Below are positions 45,834-54,034 of a stretch of DNA of 64,000 bases, in pieces (positions within the stretch are counted from its first letter, which is position 1; every line of letters starts with the position of its first letter). The stretch is taken from assembly GCA_003218375.1 (NCBI GenBank), contig QHNH01000021.1, positions 32,428-96,427 of the forward strand, given 5' to 3'. The notes under the pieces are model-generated. The model was not told where the DNA came from, did no database searches, and saw only the letters and a list, made by a program, of their open reading frames with translations. The position numbers and the translations under genes were made by a program. Source of the stretch: Verrucomicrobiota bacterium. Lineage in GTDB: Bacteria; Verrucomicrobiota; Verrucomicrobiia; Chthoniobacterales; UBA10450.

Positions 45834-45953
45834 GGAACATAGGCTTTCAGCCTGTGCGCCCAGCGGGTTTTCAACCCGCTGCCAGTTTCAGCCGCATGAA
45901 GGTTTTCAGCGGAGAGAATCTCTGCTGGGCGCACAGGCTGAAAGCCTATGTTC
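45834..45953. repeat. Dispersed intergenic palindrome, family 'GGAACATAGGC' (copy 2)
   Basis: It begins GGAACATAGGCTTTCAGCCT and ends GGCTGAAAGCCTATGTTC. Inner arms are GTGCGCCCAGCGG and CTGCTGGGCGCAC, plus a GGGTTTTCAACCC hairpin. It lies directly between the permease stop and the downstream gene and happens to be open in that gene's frame, which inflates gene predictions. Confidence 0.92.
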
Positions 45954-45961
45954 TGGCGCGC

Positions 45962-47044
45962 GTGCTTTTGTTCGCCGCGATCGCAACGACCTTCATCGCC
46001 GCTGATTGGAAAATCGCCGAGCCCGGCTGGCGGTACGAATTTCCCCGGGACCACCACGCGCATCGCGAATTCAAAACCGAGTGGTGGTATTTTACCGGCA
46101 ATTTGTTCGATGCCGATGGCCATCGGTTCGGTTACGAGCTGACGTTTTTCCGCCACGGAATCCAGCGGGCGGCCGACCGCGATCCGAACGCCTCCCGTTT
46201 CATCGTCGACGACCTGAAATTCGCGCACTTCGCGATCACCGACGTCGGCGGCCAACAATTTCGCTTCGAACAAAAGACGAGCCGCGGCGCCTTCGGCGAA
46301 GCGGGATTCGACGATCGGCAGCGACTGGCGTGGATCGATAATTGGAGTCTCACCTCGAAGAGCGATGGGATTTTCGAACTAACCGCGTCCGGCGCCGCGG
46401 GCGCGATCCATCTTGATTTGCGGCCGGCGAAACCAGCGGTCGTTCACGGAGAGAATGGCGTGAGTGTGAAAGGCACCGGCGGCGCGAGCGCGTCTCACTA
46501 CTATTCCATTCCACGCTTGGAAACGACGGGCTCTCTCACGGTGAATGGCAAGACGTGCGCGCTCCGGGGCGAAAGCTGGTTCGATCACGAATGGTCCAGC
46601 AGCCAGCTCGCGAAAGGGCAGGTGGGCTGGGATTGGTTTTGTCTGCAATGGGAAGATGGCGCTGAATTGATGCTTTATCGCATGCGGCTCGAGAACGGTC
46701 AGCGGGACAGCAGTTCGAGTGGAACGTGGATCGCGCCCGATGGAACCGCGACTCATCTGCGAGCGACCGATTTTCAGGCGACGCCGATCGCATCTTGGAA
46801 AAGCAAAGCGACCGCTGCCGAGTACCCGATCGGATGGCGGATCGTGTTACCCGCTCAGGGTTTGGACTTCACGATCAAGGCGGCGCTGGAAGATCAGGAA
46901 CTGAAACTTGGCCCAATCACTTATTGGGAAGGCGCTATCGATGCGAATGGCAGACGCGACGGCAAGGAAATCAAAGCCCGGGGATATCTGGAATTAACCG
47001 GATATGCCGGACAGTTTGGTGCAACATTGCGAGCAGGTCGCTAG
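45962..47044 (+). CDS. Lipocalin-like/carotenoid 1,2-hydratase (AttH/CrtC-type, COG5621) secreted protein
   Basis: The product of about 360 residues starts MLLFAAIATTFIAADWK from a GTG at 45962, giving a short signal peptide. Earlier in-frame starts lie in the dispersed palindrome and are rejected. Family hallmarks are YEFPRDHHAHREFKTEWWYF (residues about 26-45), GYELTFFRHG, GESWFDHEWSSSQ and the terminal GRGYLELTGY-like motif (KARGYLELTGY). It is often encoded beside FtsX-type permeases, as here. Enzymatic activity is uncertain. Confidence 0.82.
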   Translation: MLLFAAIATTFIAADWKIAEPGWRYEFPRDHHAHREFKTEWWYFTGNLFDADGHRFGYELTFFRHGIQRAADRDPNASRFIVDDLKFAHFAITDVGGQQFRFEQKTSRGAFGEAGFDDRQRLAWIDNWSLTSKSDGIFELTASGAAGAIHLDLRPAKPAVVHGENGVSVKGTGGASASHYYSIPRLETTGSLTVNGKTCALRGESWFDHEWSSSQLAKGQVGWDWFCLQWEDGAELMLYRMRLENGQRDSSSSGTWIAPDGTATHLRATDFQATPIASWKSKATAAEYPIGWRIVLPAQGLDFTIKAALEDQELKLGPITYWEGAIDANGRRDGKEIKARGYLELTGYAGQFGATLRAGR

Positions 47045-47048
47045 ATTC

Positions 47049-47127
47049 TCGGAGGGACGTGCTTCTGCACGTCCCAAAATTCCCAACGCTGGCAGAGTTA
47101 GGGACGTGCAGAAGCACGTCCCTCCGA
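47049..47127. repeat. Dispersed intergenic palindrome, family 'GGAGGGAC' (copy 3)
   Basis: It begins TCGGAGGGACGTGCTTCTGC and ends GCAGAAGCACGTCCCTCCGA, a near-perfect long palindrome. It separates the convergent lipocalin-like and rpmH genes and could terminate both (inference). Confidence 0.92.
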
Positions 47128-47129
47128 AC

Positions 47130-47303
47130 TTACGCCTGGGTGTGGCGGGCGAAATGGACTTCCACGCCCTTCGGCAAAAGACGCTTGCGTCCGCGCTGGC
47201 GTCGCCGCGCGAGAGTGGCCCGTCCGCCTTTCGTGCTCATGCGAGCGCGAAAACCGTGCTGTTGTTTGCGGGTGCGCTTCGAGCGCTGAAGTGTCCGTTT
47301 CAT
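47130..47303 (-). CDS. rpmH: 50S ribosomal protein bL34
   Basis: The 57-residue, extremely basic protein starts [20 protein letters not shown] and continues [20 protein letters not shown], the bL34 signature (GFRARM, GGRxxLxRRRxKGRxxL). The C-terminal extension [16 protein letters not shown] is a little longer than in E. coli. It is shorter than 60 codons and easily missed. It is not next to dnaA or rnpA, its usual neighbours; rnpA is not visible downstream. It stands divergent from the GNAT gene. Confidence 0.93.
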   Translation of the reverse strand: MKRTLQRSKRTRKQQHGFRARMSTKGGRATLARRRQRGRKRLLPKGVEVHFARHTQA

Positions 47304-47366
47304 ACCGTAGGCTGTTGAAGAGCGGCTACCTTACGGGCAGCTTCGCGTCTGTCAATCATTCCCCTC

Positions 47367-47424
47367 GTGCTCGTGATCGTTTCGGAGCGATTACGATTAC
47401 GATTACGATTGCGAGCACGAGCAC
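47367..47424. repeat. Microsatellite-bearing palindrome upstream of rpmH
   Basis: Perfect 9-bp arms GTGCTCGTG/CACGAGCAC enclose ATCGTTTCGGAG and a GATTAC trinucleotide-pair run (GATTAC three times). It lies in the shared upstream region of rpmH and the GNAT gene. Confidence 0.65.
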
Positions 47425-47477
47425 AAGGCACATCCGCATTGCCAGCGCAGAGCGTTTGTGAAATAACGAAGGCACCC

Positions 47478-47960
47478 ATGAGCGAAGTCGTTATCGAGCC
47501 GGCGGTTTTCGAAGATTTGGACGAGTTATCGAATCTTCTCGGCGAACTTTTTAGCGAGGAAAAGGATTTCCGTCCCAACAAACAGAAGCAGCTCCAGGGT
47601 CTTCGCCTCATCTTCGAGGAGCCCAATCGCGGTCGGGTTTTTGTCCTGCGGCGGGATCGGACGATCGTCGGGATGATCAATCTTCTGTTCACGATCAGCA
47701 CGGCCGAAGGCGGATTCGTGATCCTGCTTGAAGATCTCGTCGTGCACGACTCCTTCCGCGGCCACGGTTACGGCTCGCAATTGCTCGAATACGCGATCAA
47801 TTTCGCGAAGCAAAAGAAGTTCCTCCGGATCACGCTCCTGACCGATCGGCCGGAGCTGCGCTCCCAGAATTTCTTCAAGCGCCACGGCTTTTTCGAATCC
47901 CACATGCTGCCGATGCGCTTGCTGGTCTCGCAGGAGTCCGCCGCGCCGGCCACCTTGTAA
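47478..47960 (+). CDS. GNAT-family N-acetyltransferase
   Basis: The 160-residue protein shows the GNAT core: strands leading to VILLEDLVVHDSF, the acetyl-CoA loop RGHGYGSQLLEYA (Q/RxxGxG/A), and LTDRPELRSQNFFKRHGF near the C-terminus. The acceptor is unknown. ATG at 47478 is preferred because upstream in-frame sequence is the GATTAC microsatellite. It is divergent from rpmH. Confidence 0.85.
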   Translation: MSEVVIEPAVFEDLDELSNLLGELFSEEKDFRPNKQKQLQGLRLIFEEPNRGRVFVLRRDRTIVGMINLLFTISTAEGGFVILLEDLVVHDSFRGHGYGSQLLEYAINFAKQKKFLRITLLTDRPELRSQNFFKRHGFFESHMLPMRLLVSQESAAPATL

Positions 47961-48005
47961 AAGCGCGCGCGTCGGGCCGTTTTCGGTTGTAGATTCGTCC
48001 CCGTC

Positions 48006-48746
48006 ATGGGCGGCACGATTCGTCTCTTCAAATTCAGCGGCATCCAGGTTTACCTGCACTTTTCCTGGTTCATCGTGGCGGCCTACGAATACAGCCGTCG
48101 CGCGGGTGTTTACACTTCGCCGATCTGGGCGCTATGGGAATACATCGCGCTGTTTGCAATCGTGTTGCTTCATGAGTTCGGCCACGCCCTGGCCTGTCGT
48201 CAAACTGGCGGGATCGCGGATCGCATTGTTCTGTGGCCACTGGGCGGCATCGCTTTTGTGAATCCACCGCGTCGCCCCGGCGCCATGCTCTGGAGCATCG
48301 CTGCCGGCCCGCTCGTGAACGTGTTGCTCCTGCCGATCCTGACCGTTGCCCTCGCGTTAGTGCGGGCGGATGTGGAGCCAACTGATTTCGCCGCCTTTGT
48401 CGGGCACGTCTGGTGGCTCAATCTCGGACTATTGATCTTTAATATTCTTCCGGTTTATCCACTCGATGGCGGACAGATTCTACGCTCGCTCTTGTGGTTT
48501 CCGCTGGGCGAAATTCGCAGCCTGCAGATCGCGAGCGTTGTCGGCCTCATCGGAAGTATCGCCCTGGCAGGTCTGGCCTGGTTCATCGGAATGGATGTCT
48601 TCTGGACTGCGATCATGGCGCTATTCCTCATCAGCCGCGCGATTGCCGGCTGGCAGTACGCGAAAGCGCTCGTGCTGGAAGAAGAAGCGAACCGCGCCGC
48701 GCGGCTCGTGCCGACGGTGCCAGGATCTGATCGTCCGGCGCTGTAG
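48006..48746 (+). CDS. M50 family (site-2-protease-like) membrane metallopeptidase
   Basis: The 246-residue integral membrane protein has the zinc motif HEFGH (in FAIVLLHEFGHALAC, about residues 57-61), and the third-ligand segment NILPVYPLDGGQILRS. Five or six membrane helices are predicted. Such proteases cleave membrane-bound substrates, including anti-sigma factors. A sigma/anti-sigma operon lies 4 kb downstream, but a functional link is speculative. Confidence 0.87.
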   Translation: MGGTIRLFKFSGIQVYLHFSWFIVAAYEYSRRAGVYTSPIWALWEYIALFAIVLLHEFGHALACRQTGGIADRIVLWPLGGIAFVNPPRRPGAMLWSIAAGPLVNVLLLPILTVALALVRADVEPTDFAAFVGHVWWLNLGLLIFNILPVYPLDGGQILRSLLWFPLGEIRSLQIASVVGLIGSIALAGLAWFIGMDVFWTAIMALFLISRAIAGWQYAKALVLEEEANRAARLVPTVPGSDRPAL

Positions 48747-48765
48747 CAGCGCCGCTGATCCTCTT

Positions 48766-48841
48766 CTGTAGCCGCTTCGCTGTGCGAAGCGCGAGAGTGA
48801 GCAATGCAACTATCACGCCGCCCATAGGGCGGCGGCTACAG
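48766..48841. repeat. Dispersed intergenic palindrome, family 'CTGTAGCC' (copy 3, inverted order)
   Basis: Outer arms CTGTAGCCG/CGGCTACAG as in the other copies, but the GCTTCGCTGTGCGAAGC hairpin comes first and the GCCGCCCATAGGGCGGC hairpin second, so this copy is inserted in the opposite orientation. It separates the convergent M50 and M1 peptidase genes. Confidence 0.92.
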
Positions 48842-48844
48842 CGA

Positions 48845-51496
48845 TCAATGACCCTTCGACGCCTCGCTGATCCACTCGCCGATCTGCGTGATCAGGCGCG
48901 GTTTTATTTCCGCGCGGAAACCGACTTCATCCACCGCCTTCGCCACCGCTTTCGCGGCTGTGGCCGGCAGATCGGATTTCGCGTAGCGCTCCAGCTCGGC
49001 GATGCGCGCCGGGTCGGAGAAGAAAGTGAAGAGGCTCGGCGCGTAACTGTTCGCACCGAGCGCATCGGCCTTGGCTAGTAATTGCTTCATGTGCGCTTTC
49101 GCGAACATCCACGCGATTTCCGGATGTTCGCTTTGGCGCGCGACTTTCGCGACCAGAAAAACCGCCCGGCTAGTTGGCAATTCGTCGCTGAGCGAAATTT
49201 GCAAAGTCCGTTCGGCAAGTTTCGGATCGGTCGCGCAGGCCAGCGCGTCATAATAATACTGCTTCTCCTCGATGCTCGTCGTTTTCAGGCCCAGCTCGTG
49301 CAGCTTGTTCCAGGTCGCTTCATCAGCGTAACGCCCCACCACCGCCAGGACCGAAGGCCGCAAATCAGGCGGGAGCGACTTCGGGTTGGCGAGGTATTTT
49401 TGAAAACGATCGCGGCAGCCGGCCACGATTTCCCTGTCATCCAAGTCGCCGAGCGCCCTGATCAGACTGGCGCGAAGCGATCCAATCTTCGCCGGCTCGC
49501 CGCTCTTTGGCTCCCAGCCGACTTGCTCGAAGCTCGGCCGCAAAATCGAGCGCGCATATTTTTGGAATTGGTCGCGCTGCGGTTCGGCAGCGAGGAGACG
49601 ATTGATGAAATCGAACACGTGCATGATCTGCTCGCGTTCCGCCAACTCCGTTTTCGTCGGCAGTTTCTCGACCAGATCGAGATAGAGCGACATCGGCGCG
49701 CGGCTCGCCTGCACGAGGGCCCACGCATCGGTGAGCAGGTTGACGCGGTCGGGCACGTTCAGTTTCGGCAAATCCGCGAGCAACAGTTTCCAGGACGCGT
49801 CATCGTACTGGACACGATAATTTCCCGCGCCTTCGACATTCAATTTGATCGCGCGGTCCGCCGCAGCATTCGGCAGCTCCATGGACTTCGAAGTCATGAG
49901 CAGACTGGCCGTCGCCGGTTCGCCGGGCATTTCGTAGGTGAGGGGAATCTTCCATTCCAGCGGTGGCGGCTTGTTAAAATGAACAGTGAAGCGCTCCTGC
50001 GTCAGCGTGATTTTGCCACTCGCGTCGCGCGCAACTTTCACAATCGGAAAGCCAGGCTGCTGGGTCCAAGCCGCGGCGATTTCCACGACCGGCTTTCCCG
50101 AAGCTTCGGCCAGCGCATTCCACAAATCGGTGGTCGTCGAGTTCGAGAGTTTGTGCGCCGCGATGTATTTGCGGATGCCGTCGCGAAAGACATCTTCGCC
50201 GAGAAAACTCTCCAGCATCCGGATGAACGACATCCCTTTCCGGTAAGTGATGTCGTCGAACGCGCTGTTTGCTTCCGCTTCCGTCGCGATCGGCTGCTGA
50301 ATCGGGTGCGTCGTCGAACGCGCGTCACCTTCCATCGCGCTTTCTTTTCCGATGCCACTGCGCCGCATCGGATCGCGCGGCGTAGTCTTGCTCAGCCAGA
50401 CTTCCCAGTCGGGGTTGAACTTCGCCGTGCACTTCGTCCCCATCCAGGAGGCGAACCCTTCGTTGAGCCAGAGATTATCCCACCACGCCATCGTCACGAG
50501 ATCGCCGAACCACATGTGGGCCGTCTCGTGCGCGAGCACTTCGTAAATGTTTTGCTTCGTTTGGGCGGAGGATTTTTCCGGATCGAACAGGAGGACCGAT
50601 TCGTAGTAGGTGATGCCGCCCCAGTTCTCCATCGCCCCGCCGAAGCCGCCGGGAACCGCAATGTGATCGAGTTTCGGCAGGGGGAAAGGCTGCCCGAAGT
50701 AGTCGTTGTAGTACTCAAGAATTTGCTGCGAGCTTTCGAGCGCGTAACGGCCCATCTCCGCTTTGCCTTTCGTGGCGACTACGCCATGCATCACTTCTCC
50801 ATTCTTGGTTTGGATCGCATCCAGTTCGCCGGCGCAAAAGACATTCAGATAGCTCGCCATCGGTGGCGTTGCCGCGAAGCGAACTTCCTTTCGGCCAGCC
50901 ACCTTCGTCTCCTTATCGACCGGCATGTTCGACATCGCCGTGAAGTTCTCCGGTACCACCGCAGTTAACTGGAACCGCGCGCGAAAGCTCGGCTCATCCC
51001 AGCACGGGAACAGCCGGCGCGCGTCGGTCGCTTCGAACTGGGTCCCGAGCATAAGTTTCTTCGCGCCCGTTCCCTGTTCCTGGTAGGGCGCGTAATAAAG
51101 TCCCTGGCCCTGCTGGTTGATCTTGCCGGTAAACTCCAGCTCGAGCGTGTGGCTGCCCGTCGCCAGTTCGGCCACGAGCGTCAACGTCTGCTCCTTTTCA
51201 TCCAATTTGATCGCTGACGCCGCGATCGGCTTTCCATCGATCGCCGCCTTGCTGATTTTGATCTCGAGCGCGTTCAGAACGATTTGCTTCACCGCCTCGC
51301 GCCCGTTCAGCTTCACGCTTTCCGATCCCGTGAAAGTGCGCCTGGCAATGTCGGGCACGATCCGGACCGCGTACTCTTCCGGCACAATCTGTTTCGGCAG
51401 TTTTCCCGGCGTGCTGGCGAAATCGAATGGTTTTTCCGCGGTCAAGGTCGTGAGAGGCATAAGCGAAAGTGCGACTACGAAAGCTAAAAAGCGCAT
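48845..51496 (-). CDS. M1 family aminopeptidase (aminopeptidase N-like), exported
   Basis: The 883-residue zinc peptidase has a signal peptide (MRFLAFVVALSLMPLTTLTA). The M1 hallmarks are GGAMENWGG (substrate-anchoring loop) and HETAHMWFGDLV followed after 18 residues by Glu in NLWLNEGFA (HExxH-x18-E). A C-terminal ERAP-type helical domain follows. It releases N-terminal amino acids from peptides, probably in the periplasm. ATG at 51496 gives the signal peptide; upstream in-frame sequence runs into a palindromic repeat. Confidence 0.93.
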   Translation of the reverse strand: MRFLAFVVALSLMPLTTLTAEKPFDFASTPGKLPKQIVPEEYAVRIVPDIARRTFTGSESVKLNGREAVKQIVLNALEIKISKAAIDGKPIAASAIKLDEKEQTLTLVAELATGSHTLELEFTGKINQQGQGLYYAPYQEQGTGAKKLMLGTQFEATDARRLFPCWDEPSFRARFQLTAVVPENFTAMSNMPVDKETKVAGRKEVRFAATPPMASYLNVFCAGELDAIQTKNGEVMHGVVATKGKAEMGRYALESSQQILEYYNDYFGQPFPLPKLDHIAVPGGFGGAMENWGGITYYESVLLFDPEKSSAQTKQNIYEVLAHETAHMWFGDLVTMAWWDNLWLNEGFASWMGTKCTAKFNPDWEVWLSKTTPRDPMRRSGIGKESAMEGDARSTTHPIQQPIATEAEANSAFDDITYRKGMSFIRMLESFLGEDVFRDGIRKYIAAHKLSNSTTTDLWNALAEASGKPVVEIAAAWTQQPGFPIVKVARDASGKITLTQERFTVHFNKPPPLEWKIPLTYEMPGEPATASLLMTSKSMELPNAAADRAIKLNVEGAGNYRVQYDDASWKLLLADLPKLNVPDRVNLLTDAWALVQASRAPMSLYLDLVEKLPTKTELAEREQIMHVFDFINRLLAAEPQRDQFQKYARSILRPSFEQVGWEPKSGEPAKIGSLRASLIRALGDLDDREIVAGCRDRFQKYLANPKSLPPDLRPSVLAVVGRYADEATWNKLHELGLKTTSIEEKQYYYDALACATDPKLAERTLQISLSDELPTSRAVFLVAKVARQSEHPEIAWMFAKAHMKQLLAKADALGANSYAPSLFTFFSDPARIAELERYAKSDLPATAAKAVAKAVDEVGFRAEIKPRLITQIGEWISEASKGH

Positions 51497-51545
51497 CCGC
51501 CACTTAACAACGCCTGGAAAACTTTGCACACCGATTTCCAAGGTT

Positions 51546-51603
51546 GGAGGGACGGGCGTCGTCCGTCCCATTATTCTTGGGACGACACGGCGGTCGTCCC
51601 TCC
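51546..51603. repeat. Dispersed intergenic palindrome, family 'GGAGGGAC' (copy 4)
   Basis: It begins GGAGGGACGGGCGTCGTCCG and ends CGGCGGTCGTCCCTCC, with inner TCCCATTATTCTTGGGA. It is intergenic, between the M1 peptidase and the last gene of the sigma-factor operon. Confidence 0.85.
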
Positions 51604-51605
51604 AG

Positions 51606-52055
51606 TTACTGCACTACCAACAGGAGCAGCAATTGTCCGTCGCCGACTTGCGGGCCTTTGATGACGAGCGGACTCGCCTTGCTCAACTTCGCGTCCGTCT
51701 CGAGCAGTAAACTTTTCTCCTGAAATAACTTCAGGTTGAGCAGGTATCCCGTCTTGTCGCTGCCTTCTTTCGAATCGACGTGAAGCGAAAAATATTTGCT
51801 CTGCGCCATCCAGTCCTCAGAACCGGTGACCAGCGCTTTGCGCGATTGGCCGATGACTTTGAACTGATTGTAGCCGAACAACTCTTTCAGCGTGCCTTCC
51901 ATCCTGGTCAGCTCCTGCGGGACCGGCTCGGGCTGGGCGACGTTGTTCGCGATGACGAGTCCGCTCCATACGGTTTGCGAAGCGGTCGCCGACACGGCCT
52001 CTCCCAAGATCAGTGCCAGCCAAAGGGCGAGCAGCAAAATGGAGCGCCGTTGCAT
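51606..52055 (-). CDS. Small secreted protein downstream of a sigma/anti-sigma pair, unknown function
   Basis: The 149-residue product has a signal peptide (MQRRSILLLALWLALILGEA). The mature part is a small mixed domain containing LKELFGYNQFKVIGQSRKAL and ending in GDGQLLLLLVV. I do not recognise the family. It follows the anti-sigma gene by 9 bp, so it is probably the third gene of that operon and either a target or a periplasmic signal protein (inference). Confidence 0.65.
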   Translation of the reverse strand: MQRRSILLLALWLALILGEAVSATASQTVWSGLVIANNVAQPEPVPQELTRMEGTLKELFGYNQFKVIGQSRKALVTGSEDWMAQSKYFSLHVDSKEGSDKTGYLLNLKLFQEKSLLLETDAKLSKASPLVIKGPQVGDGQLLLLLVVQ

Positions 52056-52064
52056 GGCAGCAGA

Positions 52065-52583
52065 TTATTTTGAGGCGTATTCGGACGGCAGCGATTGCAA
52101 GCCTTCCACCCACAGAACAGTCACCCTGTCCTCCTTGGATTCGAACATGGTGATGGTCGCGTTCGGGCTCACCGCCGGATCGACCCGCGCCGTCAGAATC
52201 TCGGATAAATATTGAGATTGCTGGGTCGCCGGTTTTTCCCGCATGACGAAAAACGTGCAGACACTAAAGATGGCGAGCGCCGTGGCGCCGACCCAGACGA
52301 GCCGCCCGATCGGCCACCACACTCGACCGCCGCCGGCACTGGAACTTGTGGGAACAGCCGACTCACTGGCGATCCGCTCGCGCAGTTGATGATGGAAAAA
52401 CTCTTCATTCCCCATCGCGTGACAGGGCAGGTGCTCCTTCAAGAACGTTCCGAGCTTCAGCGCATTGCGCTTCTCGGCCTCAGCCGCCGCCTTGTCCGGC
52501 AGCGACGCTTCGAATTGCGCCAGCTCATCGCCGGCCAGTTCGCCGTCGATCCACGCGGTCCATTTTTCTTCAAACGTTTTCAT
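52065..52583 (-). CDS. Putative anti-sigma factor (single-span membrane protein)
   Basis: The 172-residue protein has an N-terminal cytoplasmic helical part (WTAWIDGELAGDELAQFEAS), reminiscent of anti-sigma domains that start with 'DGEL'. A membrane helix follows at about 95-115 (LVWVGATALAIFSVCTFFV), then a short periplasmic tail. It overlaps the end of the ECF sigma gene by 14 bases, and this coupling supports the anti-sigma assignment. Confidence 0.78.
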   Translation of the reverse strand: MKTFEEKWTAWIDGELAGDELAQFEASLPDKAAAEAEKRNALKLGTFLKEHLPCHAMGNEEFFHHQLRERIASESAVPTSSSAGGGRVWWPIGRLVWVGATALAIFSVCTFFVMREKPATQQSQYLSEILTARVDPAVSPNATITMFESKEDRVTVLWVEGLQSLPSEYASK

Positions 52584-53181
52584 AGAGGTCCCTCAGGAGG
52601 TTCTGCAGTTTTTTCCGGGCGTAGAAAAGTCGCGACATCACCGTGCCGATGGAACACCCGAGCGCCTCGGCAATCTCGTGGTATTGCATGTCCTCGGTCT
52701 CCTTCATCAAAATCACGGCCCGATGTTCCGGCGAAAGCTGCTCGATCGCCGCATCGATCCGCGCCCGGATTTCCTGGCGTTCCATCCGTTGATGCGGGAG
52801 CGCGGGCGCTTTCGGCACCGTCCGCGAGGCCGGATCGATTTCCTTCAACTGGACCGCGTCATCGAACTCCATCCCGCTCCCTTTCACCTGTTTTTTCCGG
52901 AGCCAATCGATGGTCACGTTGGTCACGATCCGGTAAATCCAGGTGTAAAAAGACGATTGGCCGCGGAAACGACCGATCGATTTCCACGCCTTCAGGAAAC
53001 TGTCCTGGGCGAGGTCCCAGGCGTCCTGCTCGCTATGTACCATATTGTAGATCATGCCAAAAACTCGGGTCCGGTAACGGGTGACCAGCTGGTCAAAGGC
53101 CTCGGTGTCACCCGCCTGGCATCGTTTCACCAGATCGAGTTCCGGGACATCGGCCTGAGCCGGAGTCGCTTCCGTATGCAT
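52570..53181 (-). CDS. ECF-family RNA polymerase sigma factor
   Basis: The 203-residue protein has region 2 at about 15-90 (VHSEQDAWDLAQDSFLKAW, FYTWIYRIVTNVTIDWLRKK) and region 4 at about 135-195 (LSPEHRAVILMKETEDMQYH, IAEALGCSIGTVMSRLFYAR). It is a stress-type alternative sigma factor controlled by the overlapping anti-sigma gene. It is the first gene of the operon 53181 to 51606. Confidence 0.93.
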   Translation of the reverse strand: MHTEATPAQADVPELDLVKRCQAGDTEAFDQLVTRYRTRVFGMIYNMVHSEQDAWDLAQDSFLKAWKSIGRFRGQSSFYTWIYRIVTNVTIDWLRKKQVKGSGMEFDDAVQLKEIDPASRTVPKAPALPHQRMERQEIRARIDAAIEQLSPEHRAVILMKETEDMQYHEIAEALGCSIGTVMSRLFYARKKLQNLLRDLYENV

Positions 53182-53219
53182 TATTGGACGGACTAGCCGC
53201 TAATTCATTCAACGCGGCC

Positions 53220-53891
53220 CTACAGGCTGCCGAAGCGCCGGAGCCATTCGCCGCGATATTGCCCCATCAGGGTGATGATCCCGTCGCGGACCTCGAAGAG
53301 GCGTTGCTGAAGGACGGAATGCTGCGGCGGCGTAATCAATTTCTCCGAGAGCAGCTGCGCACCCGCTTCCATCGAGGTCGTGATCGCCTTCAACGCCCGC
53401 TTGAGATACGCGATCGTCATCCCGATCTCGTCCACGTCGTCATCGCTTAGGGCGGCCGCGAGTTTGGCGCTGGCCAGGGCCGAGTGCGTCGCCAGTTTCA
53501 CCGCCGCCGGCTCATTTTGGAGCGCCGCTTGGTCGTCGAAAAGCTGATCGATCCAGACCGTCAAGGCGAACGCCGCCCGATAGAGGGTGTGGTCCTCGAA
53601 CCCGTCCACAAACGCCGCCGGTTCATCCGCTGCGCCGCTCTCGCCGTCAACCGAACGCGATTCCTCCGCGAGCATCGCGTCCACTTCATCGTTCCAGGAA
53701 TCGCCTTCTTCCTCATTGAGCAACTGGGTCCAGCCCATCTCCCGCGCGATGATCTGATCGCGCTGCGGATGATCGAGATACTTCTCGAGCAGCTCCATGT
53801 ATTTCTCCGTCTTATGGTCCTGCTGCTGGAGAAACCGCTCCCACTCGTATTCATCCCAGACCCGATCGGACTCAGGCTCGTAACCCGACAT
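53220..53891 (-). CDS. Conserved-looking acidic helical protein of unknown function
   Basis: The 223-residue, acidic, mostly helical protein starts MSGYEPESDRVWDEYEWERF. There is an N-terminal region rich in Glu/Asp/Gln (to about 90) and a second helical domain (about 95-215; YRAAFALTVWIDQLFDDQAA, then IAYLKRALKAITTSMEAGAQ). There is no signal peptide, no membrane segment and no motif that I recognise. It lies just upstream of the sigma-factor operon. Confidence 0.65.
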   Translation of the reverse strand: MSGYEPESDRVWDEYEWERFLQQQDHKTEKYMELLEKYLDHPQRDQIIAREMGWTQLLNEEEGDSWNDEVDAMLAEESRSVDGESGAADEPAAFVDGFEDHTLYRAAFALTVWIDQLFDDQAALQNEPAAVKLATHSALASAKLAAALSDDDVDEIGMTIAYLKRALKAITTSMEAGAQLLSEKLITPPQHSVLQQRLFEVRDGIITLMGQYRGEWLRRFGSL

Positions 53892-53950
53892 ATTGTTGTT
53901 CTAGGCCAGAGTGCGCGGGCGCGCAAAAGTTTTTGCGCGCACCTCAGCCA

Positions 53951-54024
53951 GGACAATTTGGACAGGATTTACAGGATTCACCGGATTGGGTTTCTGAAAT
54001 CCAAGTAATCGCGTTAATCCTGTC
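53951..54024. repeat. Dispersed intergenic repeat of the 'GGACAGGATTTACAGGATT' type
   Basis: Short direct copies of ACAGGATT are followed by an inverted AATCCTGTC at the end, giving a weak hairpin (GACAGGATT...AATCCTGTC). Elements of this style are common between genes in related genomes. It lies between two minus-strand genes. Confidence 0.6.
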
Positions 54025-54034
54025 TCTCTTTGTC

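Noticed and set aside
44143..45840. 565-codon minus-strand open frame
   Set aside because: It lies opposite the FtsX-type permease, whose plus-strand product has clear domains; the minus product is low-complexity Arg/Asp/Gly.
49082..50968. 628-codon plus-strand open frame
   Set aside because: Antisense shadow of the M1 aminopeptidase gene; no recognisable motif.
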